Source: Planctomycetaceae bacterium
GTDB taxonomy: Bacteria; Planctomycetota; Planctomycetia; Pirellulales; UBA1268
NCBI GenBank assembly: GCA_947449135.1
Contig: CANFQO010000018.1
Coordinates: 1-48,308 of the forward strand
Direction of reading: 5' to 3'
Length of the DNA stretch: 48,308 nucleotides
The notes under the pieces were generated by a model. The model was not told the origin of the DNA and ran no database searches. It saw only the letters and a list, made by a program, of their open reading frames with translations. Below are positions 8,208-18,300 of this stretch, piece after piece. The translations under genes were made by a program, and so were the position numbers. How positions within the stretch are numbered: the first letter of the stretch is position 1; every line of letters begins with the position of its first letter.

Positions 8208-10924
8208 CGGCCCAGCCGGGCCTGCAACCGATGCATGAAAGCCCCATGAACGGAGCTCCTCCCATCGACCACCAGCCGCCGCATCATGACCGCGGGTCGT
8301 CGCCGTTCCCATACGGACCGCTCTATCCGTTTCCCTCCCGCTTCATCACGGTCGGACGGGGCACGGCCGCGCCGCAGGGCCACCGGATGCACTACGTCGA
8401 CGAGGGGAGCGGCCCCGTCGTCGTCTGCCTGCACGGCAATCCCACCTGGGGTTTTCAGTTTCGCAATCTGGTGGCAAGACTGCGGCCACACTTCCGCGTG
8501 ATCGTGCCTGATCATGTTGGCTGCGGCCTCTCCGACCAGCCCACCAACGTGCTTTTCCGGGCGGCCGACCGCATCGGCCACCTCGAAGACCTCCTCGACC
8601 AACTGGGGGTTGGCCGGTTTTCGCTGGTGATGCACGACTGGGGCGGCCCGCTCGGTACGGGCCTCGCGGTGCGTCGCCCAGCCGACATCGAGCGGCTGGT
8701 CTACTTCAACACCACGCTCGCGGAGATGCCCCAACTGCCTGGCATGATCCGGCGGGCGGCCTCGCCGATGGTCGGCCGTCTGCTCACGCAGCACACGATG
8801 CGGTTTGTGAAGCTGCTGACATCATTTGGCGTCGTCCAAACGCTGCCAGAGGATGTCAGGCGGGGCTACCACCAGCCCTATCAAACCCGTGGCAGCCGCC
8901 AGGCGATCTGGGGCTTCGTTCGTGACATTCCGTTCTCGGATTCCCATCCCACCGCCGCCCTGATGGACGACATGATGGCCCGGCTGCCCACGCTGGCAGA
9001 CACCCCGGTAAAAATCATCTGGGGGATGAAGGATCCGTGCTTTCACCCAGAAATTCTCCGCCGGGTCGCCGCCCGCTTTCCCTCGGCTGAGGTCGTGCGG
9101 ATTCCCAACGCCTCGCACCTGGTGCTCGAGGATGCGGCTGGCCAAGCGATTACCGCCGTGGATGAGTTTCTCCAGCCGGTCGCGTCGGGCCGCAGCGTCA
9201 CGACCGCCGCCCTGCCCCGCGTGGCCGATGCCGCGAAGAACGAAGCAGCCACGGAATCCCGACCACTCGTGAGTGGACTCTATGCGGCGCTTCAGTCAGC
9301 GGCCGCGGCGGCGCCGTGGGTGTCGGCGGTGACGAAGGTCTCGTTTCCTCGCTGGCGTGGCAGTCCGCATTACGACGCGCTCGATTTTGCGGCGCTCTCG
9401 TCTCGCATCAATGCCTACGAACGCGGCCTGGCGTCGGCCGGCCTGCGGGCGGCCGAGCGGGTGATCATGCTCGTGACCCCGGGCGCCGACTTCCTGGCGC
9501 TGAGCTATGCCGTGATGGGCCGCGGTGCCGTGCCTGTGTTCATCGATCCGGGCATGGGCGTCGATGCCGTGGTGGCCTGCATGCGGGAGGCCGAACCCAG
9601 CGGATTCATTGGCGTGCCCCGGGCCCATCTGCTGCGACTGAAGGCCACTGAGCTCTTCCGCTCGCTGCGGTTCTGCGTGGTGGCCGGGCGGTTTCCACTG
9701 TTTGGGGCGATGCGGCTCCGCGACCTGCGGCGGACTGCGGGCGGGCCACCGACCCCGATTCACAGGCAGGCCGACGATCCGGCGCTCGTTGCCTTCACGT
9801 CGGGAGCCACCGGCCGGCCGAAGGGCGTGGTCTTCACCAACCGCATGCTCACGGAGCAGCTCGCGGTGTTTCGCGGGCAGTTTGGCTTTCGTGGCGGCGA
9901 GCAGGATCTGCCGCTGCTGCCTGTCTTCAGTCTGTTCACGGCGGCCCTCGGCGTGGGCAGCATCTTCCCGCCGCTCGACCCGAGCCGACCGCTCTCGTTC
10001 GTGCCCAAGCAGATCATCCGAGTGATGCGGGATCTCGGCAATCAGACGTCGTTCGGTTCGCCAACACTCTGGTCGAAGCTCGCCGAATACTGCCGTCAGA
10101 CCGGCACCTCGCTGCCACAGCTGCGGCGGGTGTTCATGGCCGGCGCACCGGTGTCGCAGGCAACGCTCGATCTCGTGAAGGCCGCCTGCCCGCAGGCCGA
10201 AAGTTTTACACCGTACGGTGCCACGGAGGCCCTGCCGGTAACGATCGCAGCCGCAGCAGAGCTGCGTCAGCACCCGCCCGTGTTGGCACTATCAGGCGAG
10301 CAGGGCACTCCCGTCGGCCGCGCCATCGACGGCGTGTCGCTCCGCGTGGTGCAGCCGGTCGCCGGATCAGCAGACTCACCGCTCGTCGACTGCCCAGAGC
10401 GGGTGATCGGGGAAATCGTCGTCAGCGGCGGCACGGTGAGCCGTGAGTATCTCCGCCGACCCGAGGCCACCGCGGCCAGCAAGGTCCACGACGGGGAGAA
10501 CCTCTGGCACCGCATGGGCGACATGGGATATCTCGACGCCGCCGGGCAGCTCTATTTCTGCGGGCGGCGGGTGCACGTGGTGGCCACTGCCGATCGCATG
10601 TTTCACAGCGTGCCCGTTGAGAATGTCTTCAACACCCATCCGCAGGTAAGCCGCACGGCGTTGGTCGCCGTCGACGGCCTGCCGGCCTTGGTCGTCGAGC
10701 CACGGTCGCGGCTTCTTAGCATGGATGCCCGGCAGCGGCTGGCCGACGAACTGCGTGCGCTTGGCTCGAGCGATCCGGTCACGGCGCCAATCCGGCGGTT
10801 TTACTTCCACCCCTCGTTCCCGGTCGATGCCCGCCACAACGCCAAGATCTTCCGCGACCGGCTTTCTGTCTGGGCTGCCACGCAGACGGCCATCGAGGTT
10901 GATGCACCGGTGGCGAACGCATGA
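8201..10924 (+). CDS. oleBC: OleBC fusion: beta-lactone decarboxylase plus beta-lactone synthetase
   Basis: A 907-residue two-domain protein. Residues about 45-330 are an alpha/beta hydrolase of the haloalkane-dehalogenase type: HGNPTW from residue 78, nucleophile Asp146 in MHDWGG, and catalytic His306 in NASHLVLED. This is OleB, which removes CO2 from a beta-lactone to leave a cis-olefin. Residues about 370-905 are an AMP-binding enzyme: TSGATGRPKG near 533-542, TPYGATEALP, and a GDMGYLDAAGQLYFCGRR hinge. This is OleC, which forms the beta-lactone from the 3-hydroxy acid with ATP. The frame opens with GTG at 8201; ATGs at 8231 and 8246 are alternatives and no start has a good ribosome binding site. 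Fused OleBC proteins are known in some phyla. Confidence 0.93.
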   Translation: MVAAQPGLQPMHESPMNGAPPIDHQPPHHDRGSSPFPYGPLYPFPSRFITVGRGTAAPQGHRMHYVDEGSGPVVVCLHGNPTWGFQFRNLVARLRPHFRVIVPDHVGCGLSDQPTNVLFRAADRIGHLEDLLDQLGVGRFSLVMHDWGGPLGTGLAVRRPADIERLVYFNTTLAEMPQLPGMIRRAASPMVGRLLTQHTMRFVKLLTSFGVVQTLPEDVRRGYHQPYQTRGSRQAIWGFVRDIPFSDSHPTAALMDDMMARLPTLADTPVKIIWGMKDPCFHPEILRRVAARFPSAEVVRIPNASHLVLEDAAGQAITAVDEFLQPVASGRSVTTAALPRVADAAKNEAATESRPLVSGLYAALQSAAAAAPWVSAVTKVSFPRWRGSPHYDALDFAALSSRINAYERGLASAGLRAAERVIMLVTPGADFLALSYAVMGRGAVPVFIDPGMGVDAVVACMREAEPSGFIGVPRAHLLRLKATELFRSLRFCVVAGRFPLFGAMRLRDLRRTAGGPPTPIHRQADDPALVAFTSGATGRPKGVVFTNRMLTEQLAVFRGQFGFRGGEQDLPLLPVFSLFTAALGVGSIFPPLDPSRPLSFVPKQIIRVMRDLGNQTSFGSPTLWSKLAEYCRQTGTSLPQLRRVFMAGAPVSQATLDLVKAACPQAESFTPYGATEALPVTIAAAAELRQHPPVLALSGEQGTPVGRAIDGVSLRVVQPVAGSADSPLVDCPERVIGEIVVSGGTVSREYLRRPEATAASKVHDGENLWHRMGDMGYLDAAGQLYFCGRRVHVVATADRMFHSVPVENVFNTHPQVSRTALVAVDGLPALVVEPRSRLLSMDARQRLADELRALGSSDPVTAPIRRFYFHPSFPVDARHNAKIFRDRLSVWAATQTAIEVDAPVANA

Positions 10925-11916
10925 AGGTGCTTGTCACCGGCGGGGGCGGGTTCGTCGGCAGTGCGCTCTGCCGGCAGTTGCGAGCGCTAGGCCACGACGT
11001 GACAGCCCTCGGCCGTCGTCCGAACACCGCCCTTACGGCGGAAGGATTCCGCACCGCGACCCAGGATCTCGCGCAGCCAGACGCAGTGGCTGGCCTGACT
11101 GGACTCTTCGCCGGAGTGGACTGCGTCTTTCACACCGCAGCCCACGTGAAGATGTGGGGACCGCGTGAGTCGTTCGTCCGCGGCAATATCACCGCAACGC
11201 AGAACGTCATTGCGGCCTGCCGCGCGGCAGGCGTGGCTAAACTCGTCTTCACCAGTTCCCCGAGCGTCGTTGCCGGCAACCACGACCGGCAGGGAGTCGA
11301 CGAGTCGCAGCCCTATCCGGACCACTACAGGGCGTTGTATCCAGAGACCAAGGCCGCCGCGGAGCGGGCCGTGCTCGCAGCCCACGGCCCTGATCTGCGG
11401 ACCGTCTCCCTCCGACCGCACCTGATCTTCGGTCCCGGCGACACGAACCTCGTGCCGACGATCCTCAAGCGGGCCCGCGCGGGCAGACTGACGCAGGTGG
11501 GCGACGGCAGCAATCTCGTCGACCTGACCTTCATCGACGACTGCGTGGCGGCACACCTCCTGGCGGCCACCGCCCTCGATACTCGGCCAACTGCCGGCGG
11601 CCGGGCGTATTTTCTTAGCCAGGGCACGCCCGTGCCGCTCTGGGAATGGATCGGCAGGGTGCTGACCCTGAACGACTTGCCGCCGGTGCGGCGACGGATC
11701 TCAGCGTCCACAGCTCAGCTGCTGGCAACCGTCGCTGAGGGCGTGTGGAAAACCTTTGGTCTCACGTCGGATCCGCCACTGACGCGATTCCTCGCCGAGG
11801 AGATGGCGACCGACCACTACTACAACATCGACGCGGCCCGGCGGGAGCTCGGCTACAGTCCGAGTTGCTCGGTGTGGGAGGCGACGGAGCGATCGTTCGG
11901 CCGTCCGGCTGCCTGA
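10921..11916 (+). CDS. oleD: OleD: NAD(P)-dependent 2-alkyl-3-ketoacyl reductase
   Basis: A 331-residue short-chain dehydrogenase of the extended type. The nucleotide-binding loop is VTGGGGFVGS at residues 5-14, and the catalytic pair is Tyr140 and Lys144 in YPETK, with an upstream TSSPSVV strand giving the Ser. OleD reduces the keto acid made by OleA to the 3-hydroxy acid used by OleC. The ATG overlaps the oleBC stop (ATGA), so the two are coupled. The operon therefore encodes every step from acyl-CoA to olefin in three polypeptides. The order oleA-oleBC-oleD and the tight overlaps leave little doubt. Confidence 0.92.
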   Translation: MKVLVTGGGGFVGSALCRQLRALGHDVTALGRRPNTALTAEGFRTATQDLAQPDAVAGLTGLFAGVDCVFHTAAHVKMWGPRESFVRGNITATQNVIAACRAAGVAKLVFTSSPSVVAGNHDRQGVDESQPYPDHYRALYPETKAAAERAVLAAHGPDLRTVSLRPHLIFGPGDTNLVPTILKRARAGRLTQVGDGSNLVDLTFIDDCVAAHLLAATALDTRPTAGGRAYFLSQGTPVPLWEWIGRVLTLNDLPPVRRRISASTAQLLATVAEGVWKTFGLTSDPPLTRFLAEEMATDHYYNIDAARRELGYSPSCSVWEATERSFGRPAA

Positions 11917-11940
11917 AAGCAAACGGGGCGGGCTGACCTG

Positions 11941-12714
11941 CTACCGCCAGGTCGAGTAGTCAGTCGGCACGAGGTATTCGGAGAGCACGCCCTCCTTGGC
12001 CTCAGTGAGGGAACCGCCAGCCTTCTTCTCCGACGCCTCACGAGCGGCCATCCAGGCGGGATCCTGACGGAACGCGTCGAACGATGCCTTCGCCGTTGCA
12101 ACGCTGTCGTGAGCCAAGAGATAGATCAGCTTCCGGTCGGCCTCGGGGCTCCCCTCGACCAGATTCCAATAGATGAGGTTCGTCATACCATGCTTCGCGA
12201 AGAGCGCGACGGTGTGGTCGCGGAAGCGGGCGTTGAGGCCGGCGAGGTTGCCGGGAGTGGATGTGTACGTCCGCATTTCAAACACCCGCCCCTCCTTACC
12301 CGGCTTCGTGTCGAGCGCCGGCGAATAGTCGGTGGTCGTCATGAAGGTCTCTGTCGCCTTCTCGACGAGCTTGCCGTCCTTCTCGGAGGCGGCATGGGCC
12401 GCCTTCCAGTCGGGATCGTTGCCGAACGCCGCCCACGACGCATCCCGCGCCTTGCGGTCGGGATAGGAGAGGAAGTAGACGATCTTGCGTTCGGGGTTGT
12501 CTCCCACCGGCACGAAGTAGCCGACATTCGTCATGCCGTGCTTGGCGAAGAGTTTCGTGGTGTGGTCGCGGAAGCGGCTGTGGAGTGCCTCGAGCTTGCC
12601 GGGAGCTGCCCAGTAGATTCGCATTTCGTAGAGCCGCCCATCCTTCTCGGCCGCGTGGGCAGGCGTCATCCCGAGCATGGCAATGACGAGTGTGGCCAAA
12701 AGAAAGCGGACCAT
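11941..12714 (-). CDS. Secreted NIPSNAP family protein, two domains
   Basis: A 257-residue protein with a signal peptide (LLATLVIAMLGMTPAHA, cut near residue 21) followed by two copies of the NIPSNAP ferredoxin-like barrel. The first begins RLYEMRIYWAAPGKLEAL and the second RVFEMRTYTSTPGNLAGL; both continue with FRDHT..LFAKHGMTN and end in a D..W..A..AS segment. The ATG at 12714 has GAGGAG seven bases before it. The function of bacterial secreted NIPSNAP proteins is not settled; they are frequent in planctomycetes. It is convergent with oleD (24-bp gap) and probably unrelated to it. Confidence 0.88.
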   Translation of the reverse strand: MVRFLLATLVIAMLGMTPAHAAEKDGRLYEMRIYWAAPGKLEALHSRFRDHTTKLFAKHGMTNVGYFVPVGDNPERKIVYFLSYPDRKARDASWAAFGNDPDWKAAHAASEKDGKLVEKATETFMTTTDYSPALDTKPGKEGRVFEMRTYTSTPGNLAGLNARFRDHTVALFAKHGMTNLIYWNLVEGSPEADRKLIYLLAHDSVATAKASFDAFRQDPAWMAAREASEKKAGGSLTEAKEGVLSEYLVPTDYSTWR

Positions 12715-12878
12715 TGGAGTGCTCCTCAGTGGTGGGGCGGATGGGCAAACATCACGAATTTACGCGGTGCAGATCGAAAGAATAGCCCGGGCACAGGAAA
12801 ATCGCACCTCCTCGCAGCCCGTATTGAACGCACGCATGGCGATCGGTACCGTCCCCGCCCCACCCCGGAGACTGCAGA

Positions 12879-13622
12879 ATGGCCCTCTCGACGCCAGCCC
12901 GATGCGGCCCCACTCGGCTGCCCTTCGCCCACAGACTCGTCGCCATCGCTCTGGCATCGACAGCCATGGCATTGATCGGCCCGACCATGAGCTATGGGCA
13001 GCAGCCGCCCGCGCAGGAAGTCACGGCGCATCCAGCTCTTGCCCGCTGTCCGCGGCACACCACGACACCGCATGGCCGACAAGGAGATCCGGTCAATGTT
13101 GCCTTCATCGGCACTGAAGAAGAACTGCATCGGACGCTGGCCGCGGCGGGCTGGTATGCCGCGGATGCGGTGACTTTAAAAACCTCGTTTCGGATCGCCG
13201 CCGACGTCGTGCTGAAGAAGCCATACGACCATGCCCCGGTGAGCACGCTCTATCTCTGGGACCGTCCCCAGGACGCGGCCTTCGAGCAGCCTGTGGGCGA
13301 CAGCCCCAAGCAACGACACCATGTCCGTTTTTGGTGTTCCACCGAAGTTGACCAGAACGGCGAACCGCTCTGGCTCGGGGCCGCGACCTATGACGAGCGG
13401 GTCGAGATCAGCCGCACCACTGGCGGCGTCACCCACAAGATCAGTGCCGACATCGATAAGGAACGCAACAAGGTCGTCACCGACGCACACCAGTCGGGAG
13501 TGCTCACCGGCTTCTACTGGATCGACCAGTTCCACCCCGAGCGGCAGGGACACAATGGCGGTGGCGATCCCTACTTCACCGACGGCCGGCTCGCCGTTGG
13601 CGTCATCGAGATCAGACGGTAG
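12879..13622 (+). CDS. Exported LssY_C domain protein
   Basis: A 247-residue protein with an N-terminal hydrophobic segment ending near SYGQQPP, read as a signal peptide. From about residue 70 it follows the LssY C-terminal domain closely: DPVNVAFIGTEEEL, AAGWYAADAVTLKTSFRIAA, APVSTLYLWDRPQDAAFE, HHVRFWC and a VTHKISADIDKERNKVV segment. LssY_C usually sits at the C-terminus of DedA/PAP2 membrane proteins; here it is free-standing and exported. GGAG lies eight bases before the ATG at 12879. The biochemical role is unknown. It is convergent with the next gene. Confidence 0.8.
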   Translation: MALSTPARCGPTRLPFAHRLVAIALASTAMALIGPTMSYGQQPPAQEVTAHPALARCPRHTTTPHGRQGDPVNVAFIGTEEELHRTLAAAGWYAADAVTLKTSFRIAADVVLKKPYDHAPVSTLYLWDRPQDAAFEQPVGDSPKQRHHVRFWCSTEVDQNGEPLWLGAATYDERVEISRTTGGVTHKISADIDKERNKVVTDAHQSGVLTGFYWIDQFHPERQGHNGGGDPYFTDGRLAVGVIEIRR

Positions 13623-13683
13623 CTCCCACCCGTGGCGTGCGCCGCCGGTCTGGCCACCGATGCCCCTGTGACAATCGCTTGTG

Positions 13684-14313
13684 TCACTCGCCGCCGCGCC
13701 GTCCGCCGCCGCCCCACCGCAGTTGCAGTTGCGAGACGTCGAATGCCGGCCCCTGCAATTCCTTCAGCTTCGCCTTTTGGTCAGCGGTGAGATTCTCCAT
13801 CAACGTGGCGTTCATCTTCTCCCGTTGTTCGGCCATGTCTCCGCCGCCTTGTCGGCCTGACCGCATCGCTTCGCGAACCTTGTTCGACTGTTCTTCCGAG
13901 ATTCCTAGCTCATTCGCGATGGGCTCAACCATGATCACCAGTGGCCCCATTGCCTGAATCCGTATCTGCTTCAGCCGCTCGCTCTGTTTGGCGTCGAGCA
14001 TGGCGGCGATGAGCCGATCCTGTTCGGCCATCAGTTTCGCCCGTTCATCCATCGCTTTTTGTCTTTCCTCATCGGACATGTCGCGAAATCCTCGCTGATC
14101 GCCGCCGGCACTGCTCAACTCGCTGTCAACCTTTGCGATCTGCTCCGCAGAGAGCCCCAGTTCTTTCTGCACAGGCTCCTGCCGGAGCAGCATGGCGGAG
14201 GAAATGCCGCCACCGAGGCGGCCGCCACGAACGGCTGGTGGCTGTGCCAGTGCCACGGAGGAAAACTGCAGTGCGATTGCACAGGCCAATGCCATGAACG
14301 GAAGGCGAGCCAT
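13684..14313 (-). CDS. Exported Spy-like helical protein of unknown function
   Basis: A 209-residue protein with a signal peptide cut after SVALAQ near residue 24. The mature part is mostly charged helix with two LTxxQ-like segments, LGLSAEQIAKVDSEL near residue 53 and LTADQKAKLKELQG near residue 177, the pattern of Spy/CpxP-type periplasmic proteins. It ends in a Gly/Arg-rich tail. AAGGGA precedes the ATG at 14313. The next gene upstream (14379-15167) has the same strand and a 65-bp gap, so they probably form one unit. A chaperone or metal-sensing role is possible but not shown. Confidence 0.72.
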   Translation of the reverse strand: MARLPFMALACAIALQFSSVALAQPPAVRGGRLGGGISSAMLLRQEPVQKELGLSAEQIAKVDSELSSAGGDQRGFRDMSDEERQKAMDERAKLMAEQDRLIAAMLDAKQSERLKQIRIQAMGPLVIMVEPIANELGISEEQSNKVREAMRSGRQGGGDMAEQREKMNATLMENLTADQKAKLKELQGPAFDVSQLQLRWGGGGRRGGE

Positions 14314-14378
14314 GTTTGTCCCTTTTCACGTCTGCACAACAATCGGGAGAACACGATGTCCGCCCTCTGCGATCGATA

Positions 14379-15167
14379 TCAGCGGCCCCGTCCGGGAGTG
14401 ATCCCCAACTGCTGACGCCGCAGGTCCATCAGCCGCCGATATTCGGCATTTTGAGCCCGCTCGTCGGGATCAGTCGAGTCGATGCGTCGTTTGCTCCTTG
14501 CAGTGCGAGCCTCGTCGGAGCCTCCGCGTGTCCCCGCAGGGCGTCCACCGGCACCGCCGGCCCCCTGGCCCCCTCCAGCATTGCGGGCAGTGGCCGCCGC
14601 ATTGGCCTGTGCTGCACCGCCACGCCCCTGCCCCCCGGAGGCGTTGTTGCCCTGACCACCCTGACCACCGTTCCCGCCACTACCACGGTTGCGATTCCCA
14701 CGCTGCTGTCGCCGCGCTTGCTCCGCTTTGATGCGACGATCGAGTTCCTGCTGGCGTTGTTTCGGCGGCATCGCGAAGTATGACCGTTGCTCCGCTTGTT
14801 CACGGGCTTGGAACAATCGCTCCATCTCTTTTCTGGCCTGCTCACGCACCTCTGGCGGCATGTCACGCATCCGCTCCCAGTTCTGCCGGAAGCCCGTGTC
14901 GTTGTAGGTCAACGGAGCCTCGTTACGGGCAACCTTCTGCAGCTGAACAATCTCCTTATTCACCATGGTCCGAATTTCAAGCAGCTCTTTCGGCGTTGAA
15001 AATAAGCCGCTGATCCACACGACAAGAACGGCCAGCATCGCCACGATCACCAGCGCGACGACCGTTCGCTTGAGAAGGCGTTTCTTGGGACCGCCTTCGG
15101 CGGTGTCACGAGCCTCGGCGAGCCTCGCGAGAAAGAGTCTTTTTTCCGATGCCAAGCCTGTCGCCAT
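14379..15167 (-). CDS. Single-pass membrane protein with coiled coil and Gly/Asn-rich tail
   Basis: A 262-residue protein. Residues about 35-52 (VVALVIVAMLAVLVVWIS) are one membrane span. They are followed by a charged helical stretch (residues 60-150) rich in Glu, Arg and Gln, then a low-complexity segment of Gly, Asn, Gln and Ala (about 155-215) and an Arg-rich end. The start at 15167 is supported by GGGAG five bases upstream; the open frame extends 119 codons further but that part is out of character. No known family is recognised. The next gene is a Spy-like protein, also with an Arg/Gly-rich end, so the two may work together in the envelope. Confidence 0.7.
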   Translation of the reverse strand: MATGLASEKRLFLARLAEARDTAEGGPKKRLLKRTVVALVIVAMLAVLVVWISGLFSTPKELLEIRTMVNKEIVQLQKVARNEAPLTYNDTGFRQNWERMRDMPPEVREQARKEMERLFQAREQAEQRSYFAMPPKQRQQELDRRIKAEQARRQQRGNRNRGSGGNGGQGGQGNNASGGQGRGGAAQANAAATARNAGGGQGAGGAGGRPAGTRGGSDEARTARSKRRIDSTDPDERAQNAEYRRLMDLRRQQLGITPGRGR

Positions 15168-15340
15168 CAGCTCTCCCACAACCGCATGTAAATCAAACCC
15201 CGCAGGCCGTTCCTGGGATCGGCGGCTGGGCATTTTCCGCTTCAACGGCCGAAACCGTAAAAGGTTTCGCGGCATTTCTGGGCCGAAAACCCGTAATTCC
15301 CGGCAGATGCGACGGGAGTCCGCCGGGGGCGGTGGCGATT

Positions 15341-18300
15341 TCAGGACACGTCGACCACGACCCGCGAGGCCACCGACTTCTGCAGGCCATCCCACGTGAC
15401 CATTCGAAAGGCCGCCAACCGACCGCTCGCGTTGGCTGGCGGGGTCCAGCGGATGCTGCCACCGGGTGCCAGCACCGGTATCTGCAGGGCGGTCGGCCAG
15501 CCGTTCGGCGGCACCTGCTGCCAACGGTTCTCGTCAAACAGTTCGAGCTTTCCCGACAAGACACGGTCGAGGACGAACTCGATGCTGCGGGAGCCGGTTT
15601 GCCCGGCGCCGGAAACCGCCACGAGCTGGTCGTACGTGATCACGAGCGGCTGATTACGGCCGGTCGGCCCGAGGCTCGTCGCGGCATTGACCGTTGGCCG
15701 ACCCGCCGGCCGCAGGCCCTGCACCAGGATTGCGCTCGAGACCGATGCGGAGCGGATGCCGTCGGAGGCGAAGATGCCGAGCGTGCGGGGCAGGAGACTC
15801 CCACCGGAAGTCGTGTAGGTGATCCGGCCCGCAGTCTTGAAGAATGCGTTCAGATTCCGCACCGACCCAGAGAACGTTCGCTGACTGCCGGTGCCGGTCA
15901 CCGTCACGCCATTGCGGCTCGTGGCGCCGAGGCTGCCGCTGCCCCCGGTCACGGCCATCGTGACGTTGAGCGCACGCAAATCGGCGTCGACGAATGGCGT
16001 CATCCCGCGGGGCCAGACAAGGTTGCCGCGGCGGTCGACCTGCACCCAGAAGGCAATCGGCACGTTGATGAGCGGCGTGCCCCGCTGGCCGATGAAGATC
16101 TGGGTCGTGGCAACGTTCGATGACTTGCTGTTCAACGTGTCGACAAGTGTTGTCGAGAGCGTCTGCGTGGCCAGTGAGCCGGCCGGGGGCGTGTATTTCA
16201 CATTGCCAGCCACGAAATACTCGTTGAGTGCGGCGAGGGCGTTCGTTCCACCGAGGCTGATCGGAGTGAATGTCAGGGCCGACGGCGAGCCGCCGACTGC
16301 AACGGTGCTCGTGCTTGTCGCCACGAGCGTTCCCGCCGGCGCCGCCACCGTCACCTGGAACGTGGTCGCGTCGCTGATGGTCGGGTCGGTGTCGCTAAAC
16401 GGCGCGAGCGTGTAAGCGAGCGATACCTGCGTGGCCTCGCTGGTCGTAAACGAGGCCGGCACAAGGTTCACGACGGGACCGGAAATTACTGGAACGATCG
16501 TGATGAAGCTCGTTCCCGAGGCATGCTGTAAGCCGGCGACCGCGGACATCGTCACCTGCTGCGACGCCGTGCTGTTGATCACCGGCGTGAAGGTGACGGC
16601 ACCGGCCTTCGTGAAATACTCGTTCAACTGGCTCTGCGTGCCTTCGACCTGCCAGCCCGCCGCCGCGGAGCCCGTTGGCGTGATCGTTCCTCCCGTCACT
16701 GCCTGTGTCGTGCAGGTGAGCGTGCCACCAGCCAGGCCGTTGGCAAGCGCCAGCGTCGCGGTGACGGGAGAGTTCGTAAAGCCGGCGAGCGGCCCGCCGG
16801 GCCACGTGAGCAGGGCATTTGTCGCATTTTCATTGACCGCAAATGATGTTCCGGCGACGATCGGCCCAGAAGGCACGACCGTGCCCCAGGGACCGAACGA
16901 GAACGTGACCGTGGCCGGGTCGGTAAGACTTCCAAACTCGAACGGAACCGGATAGGCACCGATCCGCGGCATGCCGGGCACGAAATTCTTGTCGTTTTCG
17001 TCCTGCGGAAATCCGTACGCCGGGCCCATCAGGGACCCCTGATTGTCTTGGACCGGCGTCACCGACGGCACCGACGGCCCGTATACGAAGATCTGATCGC
17101 CATCCGCCGTCTTCGCCACGTGCATGAAACGGGCGTAGTTGTTGTAGTTCTGATTGGCAGGATACCAGTTCGTCTGCGTACTCCAGACCTGCGAGTTCGC
17201 TCCTTGCGTGCCGTCAGCGGGCAGGAGGGCAACACCGCGGTTGAGGGCCGCCACGATCTGTGTACCGATCGGCGTGCCGGCCCCGGCGTAGCCCCTGGGA
17301 TGCAGGAATGTGCCGATACAGCCATAGACCTGATAGCCAGCCGATCCGTAGAGCGACACGCTCGTCGCGTTGAGCGGGCTATCGATCTCGAACCAATCGG
17401 TTGCGGCTGTGCCTTTGGTGTCGTCCTTGATGAACCGGAGGGAGTAGTTGAAGCCCCCTTTGCCGTCGGGCTTGGCCTGCGCGTTGCCCGTCCAGTAACT
17501 AGGCCCACCAGGGAAATACGTCCGGATATTCTTCAGTCCCGGCTGTCCCGGCCCGCCGAACAACGTGTGGAGGTCGTCATTCCAGGCGTTCTGGAACGGA
17601 ATCGGTATGTTGGTTTTGCCGTAGCTGAGCGGGCTGATAATCCAACCGAGGCTGGCGCTGTACAGGTTCTGGTAGGCTTCCTTCAGGGCGGCCTTGGCAG
17701 GGCTCTGCAGGTTTTGTTCGGCGTCGATGAACGGAGTGTATGCCTCCAGGATCTTGTTTCGCAGGAGCGTGGTCGGCTGTCCCAGCTCGAGCGTACTGGA
17801 CGTGCCCGTTACCGGCATCGACCAGAAATTCACCTGCGTCGAGTCGATGGTCAACGTGTTGCTTGTTACAAGCTTCGTGAATTCGAGTTCCGTGTAGACG
17901 AATGAGGGCTGTGCTCCGGGCCAGTTGTTGTTCGGGAAACCCGGGGGAGTGACGGCGGTCCCTGTGCCCGTGTAGGTCACGTAGGGTGGCTGGCCCCAGG
18001 CGTCGGGGACGGCGACGACGAGGATGGCGCCGCCGTTCAGGTCGTCCGTCGATTCCAACGCGATCTCGCTGATGCCTCCGGTCACCGGGGGAATCGGGCC
18101 GCTGCCTGGCCGATTGATCTTGATGCCCTCGATGGTGCCGGTCGATGGCGCGTGGACGTCGTATGCATCAAACCTGCCGATGTTGCTTCCGGCAGGCATC
18201 AGCCGCGTCGGCGTGTCGCTTGTCGTGTAGCCGATCGCGTAGAGTGTGTAGTCGGCGAGCCCTGTATGGTCGACCAGCGGGATCGTGAATGTGAGCAGCG

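Noticed and set aside
9296-10273. Long minus-strand frame of 325 codons
   Set aside because: It is opposite to the OleC domain with all its motifs in the plus frame.
15149-16123. Plus-strand frame of 324 codons
   Set aside because: It crosses the end of the LEPR-XLL gene and a gene start on the other strand; composition is that of a shadow.
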